Below, piece after piece: positions 42,739 to 50,322 of a DNA stretch of 64,000 nt. The translations under genes and the position numbers were made by a program. The notes beneath the pieces were generated by a model. That model searched no databases and had not been told where the DNA came from. It saw nothing but the letters and a program-made list of their open reading frames with translations. This DNA comes from Planctomycetota bacterium (GTDB lineage Bacteria > Planctomycetota > SZUA-567 > H5-PLA8): positions 1,984,001-2,048,000 of the forward strand of contig JAOSKN010000001.1 in assembly GCA_027493525.1 (NCBI GenBank). The letters are read 5' to 3'. How positions within the stretch are numbered: position 1 is the stretch's first letter; the number at the start of each line of letters is the position of its first letter.

Positions 42739-42773
42739 CTCGGAACCCGGGCCTCGGAACTCGGAACTCGCGA
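42739..42773 (+). repeat. Heptamer array before start codon, five units
   Basis: CTCGGAA, CCCGGGC, CTCGGAA, CTCGGAA, CTCGCGA, running up to the ATG at 42773. Confidence 0.8.
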
Positions 42774-43051
42774 TGCCGCACGCCGAACCGCCCGCCCCCG
42801 CCTGCCCGCTGCTCCGCGAAGCCACGACGGAGCAGATCCTTGCCGAACTTTACCGCCGCTCGATCGCCTTGCAGATCGGCGTCGTGATCCTGGCCGAAGG
42901 CAACGTCGGGAAGTGGCTCTACGCGCTGAAGGGCAACGATCAGTTCCAGACCGCGCTCTGCGCCGCGCTGATCGCCAAGCAGCACATCCTCGATCTGAAG
43001 ATGAGCAAGGACTCCGCGATTCACGGGCACATCTGGCTGCATGGGGAATAA
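42773..43051 (+). CDS. Small phage protein upstream of terminase
   Basis: 92 aa from ATG 42773, which sits directly after the heptamer array; an in-frame ATG at 42698 is the alternative. The body is helical (ATTEQILAELYRRSIALQIG). No family recognised. It may belong to the packaging module by position. Confidence 0.55.
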   Translation: MPHAEPPAPACPLLREATTEQILAELYRRSIALQIGVVILAEGNVGKWLYALKGNDQFQTALCAALIAKQHILDLKMSKDSAIHGHIWLHGE

Positions 43052-43098
43052 GGCACGGGGCGGCCGCGCCGACCCGTGGCACTCGGAACTCGGAACTC
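43052..43098 (+). repeat. Palindromic element, copy 8, joined to heptamers
   Basis: Element at 43052-43082 followed by CTCGGAA, CTCGGAA, CTC and directly by the ATG at 43099. It fills the whole gap between two genes. Confidence 0.85.
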
Positions 43099-43632
43099 AT
43101 GTACGACGCCGCGCAGAAACGGATCATCGCCCGGGAGCTGGCCCGCGCCGGCGACGTCGCCGGGGCCCTGCGCCGGCTGCGCGAGGAGTTCGAGACCTTC
43201 GGCACGCTGAGCGAATCGACCCTGCGCCGCCTCGCCAAGCAGAAAGAAGTCCGCGCGGCCGTCGCCGCCGAGCGCGTGCTGCTCGCGCAGGCCCAGGCCG
43301 AGGCCACCGTCGAGGTCGAGCGCGAGCGCGCGATCCTCGCCGCCGCGCCGGGGCTCTCCGCGCGCCTGGCGCACGACGAGAAGATCCTCCGCGACCTGCG
43401 CAAGCAGATCGAAGGCTGCCTCGAAACCCTCGACGCCAAGACCGCCGTGCGCCTCTACGCCGATCTGACGGGGATCGACGAGCGGCGCCGCCGCGACGCC
43501 CTGCCGGCCTGCGGCACGACCCCGGAAGGCGAGAAGCTCTGCGCGGCCGTCGCCGACGTGCTCGTCGAGGAACTCGGCGCGCAGCGCGCCGCGGAGCTGA
43601 CGCGGAGGATCCGTGCGCGCTACCTCGCCTGA
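43099..43632 (+). CDS. Putative terminase small subunit
   Basis: 177 aa, highly helical (ALRRLREEFETFGTLSESTL; VEVERERAIL). It lies two genes before the terminase large subunit, where small subunits usually are. No clear DNA-binding motif or family match, so the name rests on position. The start codon directly follows a heptamer array, with no normal ribosome site. Confidence 0.5.
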   Translation: MYDAAQKRIIARELARAGDVAGALRRLREEFETFGTLSESTLRRLAKQKEVRAAVAAERVLLAQAQAEATVEVERERAILAAAPGLSARLAHDEKILRDLRKQIEGCLETLDAKTAVRLYADLTGIDERRRRDALPACGTTPEGEKLCAAVADVLVEELGAQRAAELTRRIRARYLA

Positions 43633-43948
43633 CCTCAAGCGCAAGCCCGCGGTGCGGATGAACGCGCAGGCCGCCGTGCGGCACGAGCGCGTGGAGCGAA
43701 CCTTGCGCGCGCTCGCCAAGCGCCTGGCGCCCGGCGACCTGGCCCTGGCCGACGACCTCTATCAGCACGGCATGGTCAGCATCCTGAAGCGGTCCGGGAT
43801 CAACACGGTCGCGTACTGGCTCTCCCTCGCGCGCTGGCGCATGCAGGACCTGCGCCGCAAGGAGGCCCTGCGCGCGCGGCATGCGGAGCTGACCCCGAGC
43901 GGCGAGGTCGTGGAGGCCGAAGAACCCCAGGTGCCTTATGCGCGCTGA
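43613..43948 (+). CDS. Sigma-70 region 2-like protein
   Basis: 111 aa, GTG start with GGAGG 5 bp upstream, overlapping the previous gene by 20 bp. The middle part follows sigma region 2: LAKRLAPGDLALADDLYQHG, then VAYWLSLARWRMQDLRRKEA. Region 4 is missing, so it is not a complete sigma factor. It could be a phage transcription factor or anti-sigma-like protein that guides late transcription; this is inference. Confidence 0.6.
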   Translation: MRATSPDLKRKPAVRMNAQAAVRHERVERTLRALAKRLAPGDLALADDLYQHGMVSILKRSGINTVAYWLSLARWRMQDLRRKEALRARHAELTPSGEVVEAEEPQVPYAR

Positions 43949-45686
43949 TCCCTTTGCCCGCGCCCTCGCCGGCGCCGCCGAGCGGCTCGACCAGACGGCC
44001 GCGCTCGAGGAACGCCGCCAGGCCGCGGCCTCCGCGCCGAGCCTCGCGCAGCTCGTCGCGCGCGCGGACGGCTATAAGCATCCCGACCGCCGCGGCGACG
44101 AAGAAGCCCTGCCCGACCTGGAGGCCGAGCTGGCGCGGATCCGCGACGGCTACGCCGGCTTCGCCTACTGGCTCACGACCTACTGCTGGATCGAGGACAA
44201 GGAGACGCACAAGCGCCTGCGCTTCAAGCCCTGGCCGGCGCAGCGCGAGATCGGGCGCGAGCTGTGCGCCAAGCGCTGGCTGCTGCTGCTCAAGGCCCGC
44301 CGTCTCGGCTTCACCACGCTCCTGGAGGCCTACGCGGTCTGGCGCGTGACCTTCTTCCGCATGTACCGCGTGATCGCGATCTTCCAGGAAAAGGAGTACG
44401 CCCAGGAGTTCCTCCAGCGCTGCAAGGCGATCATGGAGAACCTGCCGAGCTGGCAGCGGCACGTCGCGACGAAGGACAACGTGCGGCTGCTGGCCTTCAA
44501 CGCGCACCAGCACGGGTCGAGCCTGAAGGCCGTCGCCAGCAGCAAGAAGGCCGCGCGCTCGCTCGACGCCGACCTGGTGCTCTTCGACGAGGCCGCGTTC
44601 CACGGCTATCTCGGCGAGGCCCTGCGCGCGGCGATCCCCGCGGCCGAGCAGGGCGGCGGGCAGCTCGTGCTGATGTCCACCAGCGACGGCCCGCACGGCG
44701 CGTTCTTCGAGCAGTTCGACAAGCGCTGGAAGGAACAGCTCGCCTATCCGAAACGCAAGCGCCCGCGCGCGCGGAGGCACGGGGCGGCTGCGCCGACCCG
44801 TGGCACTCGGCGCTCGGCACCCGGAACTCGGAACTCCCGCTGGCGCGCGATCTTCTTCCCCTGGCATGCGCGCCCGGGGCGCGACGAGGCCTGGCGCGAG
44901 GCGCTCAAGGCCGACTGCGAAGATCCGCTCCTCTTCAAGCGCGAGTACCCCGCCACCGTCGAGGAAGCCTGGGAGGCCGCCGAGGGGCGCGTCTACCCGC
45001 TCTTCGCGCTGGACGAGCGCTTCGTGCGGCGCTTTAAACTCGAACCCGACTGGCCGCGCTGGCGCGGGATCGACTGGGGCGGCGTCGATCCCTTCGTCTG
45101 CCTCTGGGCCGCGGAGATCCCCGGCGCCGGCGCCGGCCTGACCGTCGATCCGGCCTGCCGGGAACTGCTGCGCGAGCTGATCGCCTACCGCTTCGGCGAG
45201 AACGACCAGCCCCTGGACGAGGACAACCACGGGCCCGACGCGCTGCGCTACCTGGTCGTGAGCGCGAAGCGCGACGGCCTGCGCGGGCACGTCCACGTCT
45301 ACCGCGAGCTGTACGTGAAGAACTCCGCGGCGAGCGGGCTCTCGCCGGCGGACCTGGCCGCGCGCGTGAAGCTGCTCTCGACGGGCGAGCGCTTCGAGCG
45401 CAGCTACGCCGACCGCTCCCGGCCCGATTCGATCCTGCTCTTCAGCCAGTGCGGCGTCCCGACGCTTCCGCACCGCCACCTGAAGGGCCCGCGCGGCGGC
45501 GAGATCATCCAGGGCATCGCGCGCGTGGCCGCGCTGGTCAAGGCCACCGCGGACGGCTCCGGCCTGGCCGCGCTGCCGAGCGTCGTGCCGGCCGTCAAGG
45601 CGCCGAAGGGCTTCACGATGGAAGGGAATCGGAAAGCGGCGCTCAGCTTCCGCGGGCTCCCGCAAGGGCGCCCCGTCTTCGCGTGA
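43938..45686 (+). CDS. Terminase large subunit, repeat insertion and swapped nuclease blocks
   Basis: 582 aa. The ATPase part has an altered Walker A (LLKARRLGFTTL, about 117-128) and Walker B (LVLFDEAAF, about 213). At about 275-300 a palindromic element plus heptamers (44776-44833) is inserted in frame. The nuclease domain starts RGIDWGGVDPFVCLW, but the segment that normally ends it (TVDPACRELLRELIAYRFGE to DALRYLV) comes before the segment that normally lies in the middle (GHVHVYRELYV to ALVKATADGSG). The motor cuts and packages phage DNA; whether this arrangement works is unknown. Confidence 0.85.
   Translation: MRADPFARALAGAAERLDQTAALEERRQAAASAPSLAQLVARADGYKHPDRRGDEEALPDLEAELARIRDGYAGFAYWLTTYCWIEDKETHKRLRFKPWPAQREIGRELCAKRWLLLLKARRLGFTTLLEAYAVWRVTFFRMYRVIAIFQEKEYAQEFLQRCKAIMENLPSWQRHVATKDNVRLLAFNAHQHGSSLKAVASSKKAARSLDADLVLFDEAAFHGYLGEALRAAIPAAEQGGGQLVLMSTSDGPHGAFFEQFDKRWKEQLAYPKRKRPRARRHGAAAPTRGTRRSAPGTRNSRWRAIFFPWHARPGRDEAWREALKADCEDPLLFKREYPATVEEAWEAAEGRVYPLFALDERFVRRFKLEPDWPRWRGIDWGGVDPFVCLWAAEIPGAGAGLTVDPACRELLRELIAYRFGENDQPLDEDNHGPDALRYLVVSAKRDGLRGHVHVYRELYVKNSAASGLSPADLAARVKLLSTGERFERSYADRSRPDSILLFSQCGVPTLPHRHLKGPRGGEIIQGIARVAALVKATADGSGLAALPSVVPAVKAPKGFTMEGNRKAALSFRGLPQGRPVFA
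44776..44833 (+). repeat. Palindromic element, copy 9, and heptamers inside terminase gene
   Basis: Element at 44776-44806 followed by CTCGGCG, CTCGGCA, CCCGGAA, CTCGGAA (44806-44833). It is read through in frame as RHGAAAPTRGTRRSAPGTRN. Confidence 0.9.
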
Positions 45687-45696
45687 GGAGGCCGGG

Positions 45697-45942
45697 ATGC
45701 AACTGGATCAGAAGTCCAAGGAGAAGCTCGTACACCAGCACGTCAAGGCGCTGGAAGAGCACTTCGGCTCGGTGCTGATCCTCGTGACCGGCGAAGGCAA
45801 GCAGGGCACGTACACCTACTGGGTCGGCGGCGGCAACGGCGTCGCGAACTACGGGGCCGCGAGGACCTACGTCCGCCACGTCGAACGCGAGAGCACGGAA
45901 GAGGATCCGGAAGAAGAGGACCATCATGCCCACGACCAGTAA
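45697..45942 (+). CDS. Small phage protein before portal
   Basis: 81 aa. Compact core (HFGSVLILVTGEGKQGTYTY) and an acidic, His-rich tail. Its end overlaps the portal gene by 17 bp. No family recognised. Confidence 0.6.
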   Translation: MQLDQKSKEKLVHQHVKALEEHFGSVLILVTGEGKQGTYTYWVGGGNGVANYGAARTYVRHVERESTEEDPEEEDHHAHDQ

Positions 45943-47539
45943 CGACCAGCGGCTCGCCGAGCGCCTGATTGCCAAGCGCAAGGACCTGCAGGACCTCTGC
46001 GACGAGACCCAAGTCGTCAACGACGTCCTCGACGGGCCCGCGGCGCTCAAGACCGAGACCTATCTCCCTCAGCACCAGGCCGAGCACCCCGACGAATACG
46101 CGAAGCGCAAGCGCCTGACGCCGGTCTTCAGCGAGACCCCGGGCGTGCTCCAGTCGCGCATGGGCGCGCTCGCCAAGCAGCCGCCGGCGTTCACGCTGCC
46201 GGAGAAGCTCAAGCCTCTGGACGATCGGGCCACGCTGAAGGGGCTCGACCTGCGCGACCTCTTCTTCTGGGCGGCCACGCACGGCCAGATCGAAGGGTTC
46301 TGCGGCATCCTGATCGACCGCAAGCCCCTGCCGACCGAGCTGCAGGGCCGGGAGATCAGCGAGGCGCAGCAGCAGGAGGCCGGACTCGACCGCGTCTGGC
46401 TCGCCCCGTACGGCGCCGAGCAGATCCTCGACTGGAAGTACGACGACAAGGGCTTGCTCTGGGTCCGCCTGGTCGAGCAGGGCTTCGAGCAGCCGAGCTG
46501 GGACGCCAAGCCGGTGAAGGTCTGGAAGGTGCGCGTCGTGGATCGCCAGACGATCACGGTCTACGTCGTCCGCCAGATCAGCGAGGCCGAGAAGTCGGTC
46601 GAGATCTTCGAGCCGGTCGCGCACGCGGCGAAGGATTCGCAGGACAACCCCTGCGTGCCGTTCACGATCTTCCATCCGTTCCCGGCGAAGGATGGGATCG
46701 GGCGCTCGGTCCTCAAGCCCGGCGCGGAGGCCGACGTCGCGGCGCTCTGGCTGCTCTCCGAACTCCTCTGGCTCTGCTACATGCTCGCGCCGATTCTCAC
46801 GCTCAAGCACAACCGCACCGACGAAGAGCTGCAGAAGATCGAGCTGGGCGCCTCGCGCTTCGTGCCGCTCAACGCCGGCGTCGAGGGCGCGCAGAACCCC
46901 GAGGAACTCGCCTACGTCGCCGTCGATCCCACGCCGATCGAGAAGCTGATGCAGGTCTGGGAGAAGATGGTCGGGAAGGCCAAGGAGTTCGGCGGGAAGC
47001 AGGCCTCCGCGGCCGTCCCCGTCGCGACCGAGCAGAGCGGGATCTCGAAGGCCTGGAGCTTCAAGACCTCGGAAGAGCGGATCCTGTTCATGCTCGCGCG
47101 CGCGCTGGACCAGGGCTTCACCGGCCTGCTCCAGATCGCCGCGCAGATGAGCGGCGTCCCCGCCGAGAAGATCGAGGTGAAGTCGCCCGACTCGTTCGAC
47201 GTGTCCGACGCCGCGGAGACCTTCGACCTCAAGAGCGCCGCCGTGGAGTTCTTCCAGGGCTTCGGCTTGAACACGGCCGTCGTCGCGCTCCTCTCCGAGG
47301 CCGTGGACACGATGCTCCCGAACCTCAGCCCCGAGAAGCGGGCGGATGTCGAAGAGGAGCTGAAGGCGGTGCTCGAAGAGGAGCTGCGCCCCGGCAGGGT
47401 CCTCGACGCGACCCCGGCGCCCGAACCGAAGAGCCTGGGCGAACTGGCCAAGGCGCGCGACCAGGCCCGCAAGGTCGGCGACCAGGCCGAAGTGGAGCGA
47501 CTGGGCGCCGAGATCAAGAAGCGCCTGGCCGCGGCCTGA
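45926..47539 (+). CDS. Portal protein (DUF4055-like)
   Basis: 537 aa. It resembles DUF4055-type portal proteins: ETYLPQHQAEHPDEYAKRKR near the start, then RVWLAPYGAEQILDWKY, and a helical C-terminal region. The portal is the dodecameric ring at the capsid vertex through which DNA enters. Its place between terminase and scaffold/capsid genes agrees. C-terminal about 60 residues are Lys/Glu-rich. Confidence 0.75.
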   Translation: MPTTSNDQRLAERLIAKRKDLQDLCDETQVVNDVLDGPAALKTETYLPQHQAEHPDEYAKRKRLTPVFSETPGVLQSRMGALAKQPPAFTLPEKLKPLDDRATLKGLDLRDLFFWAATHGQIEGFCGILIDRKPLPTELQGREISEAQQQEAGLDRVWLAPYGAEQILDWKYDDKGLLWVRLVEQGFEQPSWDAKPVKVWKVRVVDRQTITVYVVRQISEAEKSVEIFEPVAHAAKDSQDNPCVPFTIFHPFPAKDGIGRSVLKPGAEADVAALWLLSELLWLCYMLAPILTLKHNRTDEELQKIELGASRFVPLNAGVEGAQNPEELAYVAVDPTPIEKLMQVWEKMVGKAKEFGGKQASAAVPVATEQSGISKAWSFKTSEERILFMLARALDQGFTGLLQIAAQMSGVPAEKIEVKSPDSFDVSDAAETFDLKSAAVEFFQGFGLNTAVVALLSEAVDTMLPNLSPEKRADVEEELKAVLEEELRPGRVLDATPAPEPKSLGELAKARDQARKVGDQAEVERLGAEIKKRLAAA

Positions 47540-47697
47540 CCGGCTTCGCGCTGCAACCCCCTCATTCAGCGGTTCCGAACCACCTGACGGGCCGAACATG
47601 GTCCGATCCGGCCCTCGGGCCGTCCCGGCGCCCGAAAGCCCCGCACAGGCTCTCTTCGCGTTTTTCGGTTCCCGTCGCGCGTTAACTCAACGATGAG

Positions 47698-48456
47698 GTG
47701 CTTGACGCACAAAAGCTCAAGGTTCCCGCGCTGATGGCTTTTCCTCGCTCCTGGCTGCTTCTGGACCCCGACCCCGCGCCGGCTCCCGGCGGCGGCGGAA
47801 ACCCGCCGAAGCCGAACGAGCCGCCCAAGGTTCCCTCGGTTCAGGAAGTGGCCGAGGCTACGGCCAAGATCCTGGGGCCGGTGATCTCCGAGATGGTCGC
47901 CAAGGCGCAGAAGGCCGCGCAGCCTCCGGCGCCGCCCGCGCCCCCGCCGAACCCGAACGAACCGCCGAAGCCCGCCAGTCTCGATGAACTCGCCAAAGTC
48001 CGGCAGGGCTTCGAGGCCGAGCTGGCCAAGCGCGACCAGGCCCTCGCCGCCGAGCGGAGCGCCAACGCGCTGCGCCAGGAGCTGGGCAAGGTGCACTGGT
48101 TCGACCCCGCCGACGCCGAGCGCGAGCTGCTCCCGCTGCTCGCGACGAAGGAAGACGGCTCGATCGTCGCGCGGACCTTCGACTCGATCGGGGGCGTGAA
48201 GGTGCCCAAGGACCGCTCGCTCGCCCAGGCCGTCGCCGACCTGCGCGCCGCGAAGCCCCACTGGGTCAAGGCCCAGCGGCTTCCCGGCGGGACCGGCGCG
48301 ACCGGCGAGAGCTTCCAGTTCGACAAGGACCCCTCGTACGAGGAGCTGATGCGCCCCGAGAACGCGCAGATGCTCCATGAGTTCCAGGAAAAGCACCCCG
48401 ACCGGGCCGCCGCGATCCTCACCGCGGGCCTCGACGGGCTGCGCAACCGAAAGTGA
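47698..48456 (+). CDS. Putative scaffold protein
   Basis: 252 aa from GTG 47698, or 240 from ATG 47734; neither start has a strong ribosome site. Two Pro-rich stretches (PAPGGGGNPPKPNEPPK; PPAPPAPPPNPNEPPK) flank a helical part, followed by a coiled-coil (FEAELAKRDQALAAERSANA). Low complexity, acidic and helical, directly before the capsid gene, as expected for a scaffold. Confidence 0.6.
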   Translation: MLDAQKLKVPALMAFPRSWLLLDPDPAPAPGGGGNPPKPNEPPKVPSVQEVAEATAKILGPVISEMVAKAQKAAQPPAPPAPPPNPNEPPKPASLDELAKVRQGFEAELAKRDQALAAERSANALRQELGKVHWFDPADAERELLPLLATKEDGSIVARTFDSIGGVKVPKDRSLAQAVADLRAAKPHWVKAQRLPGGTGATGESFQFDKDPSYEELMRPENAQMLHEFQEKHPDRAAAILTAGLDGLRNRK

Positions 48457-48463
48457 GTAAGCC

Positions 48464-49492
48464 GTGACCGCCGGAACCTCCCTCCCGTCCGATTTCAGTC
48501 CGCTGCCCCAGGTCCTGCTCGCCCACATGAGCAAGCGCTTCGTGGAGCGGAGCCTCGAGTACGGCAGCCTGCTGGGCCCGGTCGGCTCGGAATCCCCGAT
48601 CTGGATCGAGGATAACCCGTGGTTCGTCAACGGCGGCCAGTACATCCAGGCTCCGTACGTGAAGCGCATCCCGGGCCTGACCCGGCGCGACATCACGAGC
48701 ACCGGCGCGCTGACCGCGCAGAAGGTCGAGGGCGGGAACAACCAGGGCGTGCTGCTCAACCGCCGCTCGGAGCTGATGAAGTTCACCGACGCGACCTGGA
48801 TCCGGAACATGCCGCGCGAGCAGATCAGCGCGGAGCTGGGCCGGCAGCTCGGCGAGCTGGTCCTGGACGACCTGCTCAGCACCGCGATCGCGGCGCTGCG
48901 CGGGATGGTCGAGGCCGTCGCGGAGCACATCTCGGACGTCTGGGTGACCTCCGGCACCAAGCAGCTCATCACGCCCGCGCAGATCGACGCCGGGCGGGAC
49001 CTGATGGGCGACGCCTGGAGCGTACTGACCCACATGCTGCTCCATTCGAGCTGCAATACCGACCTGCGCAGCGACGCGGTCGGCCGCGGCTACGACACGG
49101 TCGGCGGCGCGACCCTGAAGGGCGACCCCAACGCCAACGGCTTCGGCCTCAAGAAGGTCATCCGCGACGACGCCAACCTGGCCGTCGCCGACGCCGGATT
49201 TGACAAGCGGCTCGTCTTCCTGCTGGGCCGCGGCGTGCTGATGATCGGTTTCGAGAAGCAGTACATGGTCGAGACCGACCGCAACCTGGCCAACGAGAAC
49301 AAGGAAACGCTCTGGCGCGCGGACGGGGAGCTGAAGCTCCGCTCGAATCACATGAGCTACAACGACGGCGCCGGCGGGGCCAACCCCTCCAACAGCGTCC
49401 TCGCCGATTCCGCCAACTGGACGGACGGCTACGAGAACCACAAGGAGTTCCCCGCGGTCGAGCTGGTCCTGAACGCGACCGCCGCGAACTGA
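48464..49492 (+). CDS. Major capsid protein
   Basis: 342 aa, GTG start 7 bp after the scaffold gene. It shows capsid-type features: SSLPSDF-like N-terminus (TSLPSDFSPLPQVLL), conserved central stretch (LTHMLLHSSCNTDLRSDAVG) and C-terminal strand NHKEFPAVELVLNAT. It would form the icosahedral shell with the HK97 fold; this is inferred from position, length and overall pattern. Confidence 0.75.
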   Translation: MTAGTSLPSDFSPLPQVLLAHMSKRFVERSLEYGSLLGPVGSESPIWIEDNPWFVNGGQYIQAPYVKRIPGLTRRDITSTGALTAQKVEGGNNQGVLLNRRSELMKFTDATWIRNMPREQISAELGRQLGELVLDDLLSTAIAALRGMVEAVAEHISDVWVTSGTKQLITPAQIDAGRDLMGDAWSVLTHMLLHSSCNTDLRSDAVGRGYDTVGGATLKGDPNANGFGLKKVIRDDANLAVADAGFDKRLVFLLGRGVLMIGFEKQYMVETDRNLANENKETLWRADGELKLRSNHMSYNDGAGGANPSNSVLADSANWTDGYENHKEFPAVELVLNATAAN

Positions 49493-49500
49493 GCGCAGTC

Positions 49501-49528
49501 AGGGCTGAGGCTTGAGGACTGAGGACTG
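49501..49528 (+). repeat. Heptamer array, four units
   Basis: AGGGCTG, AGGCTTG, AGGACTG, AGGACTG, between the capsid gene and the next ribosome site (CGAAAGGCG). Confidence 0.8.
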
Positions 49529-49547
49529 AACTTCCGAAAGGCGAATC

Positions 49548-50255
49548 ATGGCTAAGGGCAAGCAGAACACCAAGGGCGACGGCGACGACAAGCCGCCCGT
49601 CGAGAATCCTGAGGCGGACAAGCCGAAGCTCTCCGCGAGCGACCGCAAACTCCTGGCCGAGGCCGAGCTGCTCGCCGCCGAGGAAGCCGCCGCGCTGAAG
49701 CGCGAGTTCGGCGAAAACCCGATCCCCATGGAGCGGATGCCGAAGCCCGTCGAAGAACTCGTCAAGGCGATGAAGGCCGCGCGCGAGATGCCGCTGCAGG
49801 GGCTCCACGCCTACGACTACCGCTACGGCGTGCGCTGCGTCTTCGTGGCCAAGGACGGCGAAGAGTACGACGCGCGGATGCTCCCGCTGCCCGTCAACAA
49901 GGGCACGCTGCTGGAGATCCCGCTGATCCTGGATCCGGCGAAGGCGTACGCCGAGCTGGGGCGCATGCCGGCCGCGCAGCGCGTCAAGGCGCACAAGGAG
50001 CTGACGGAGAACCTGAGCAAGACCGCGCCGGCGCTCGACATCAAGGGCGAGACGAAGCGCCTGGTCGAGTACCGCGGGATGCTGCTGCACGGCTTGCAGA
50101 TCAACGGCAAGTGGGTTCCCGCCGCGCACCTGATGGTGAACTTCAGCCGCAAGGGCGGGCAGGAGTGGAAGTCCAAGCATTTCGTCCGGCCCAAGGAGTT
50201 CGTCCCGCACGGAATGGCCTCGGGGATCGTGCCGCACTTCTACCTGAAAGACTGA
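49548..50255 (+). CDS. Structural protein of unknown type after capsid
   Basis: 235 aa. N-terminal third is charged and low-complexity (KQNTKGDGDDKPPVENPEAD); the rest is a folded domain (YGVRCVFVAKDGEEYDARML; HGLQINGKWVPAAHLMVNF). It lies between the capsid gene and a terminator. No family recognised. Confidence 0.6.
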   Translation: MAKGKQNTKGDGDDKPPVENPEADKPKLSASDRKLLAEAELLAAEEAAALKREFGENPIPMERMPKPVEELVKAMKAAREMPLQGLHAYDYRYGVRCVFVAKDGEEYDARMLPLPVNKGTLLEIPLILDPAKAYAELGRMPAAQRVKAHKELTENLSKTAPALDIKGETKRLVEYRGMLLHGLQINGKWVPAAHLMVNFSRKGGQEWKSKHFVRPKEFVPHGMASGIVPHFYLKD

Positions 50256-50280
50256 ACCCGAATCGGATTCGTGGACCAAG

Positions 50281-50313
50281 AGGCCGAGCGGGCTTAGCCG
50301 GCTCGGCCTTTTT
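50281..50313 (+). terminator. Rho-independent terminator
   Basis: A 9-bp stem (AGGCCGAGC / GCTCGGCCT) with an 11-nt loop followed by a T run. It ends the packaging and capsid unit, so the next gene may have its own promoter or depend on readthrough. Confidence 0.85.
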
Positions 50314-50322
50314 CACAGAGGG

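Noticed and set aside
43800-47599. Two long minus-strand frames (621 and 618 codons) opposite terminase and portal
   Set aside because: Shadows of the real genes; no starts with ribosome sites and no families.
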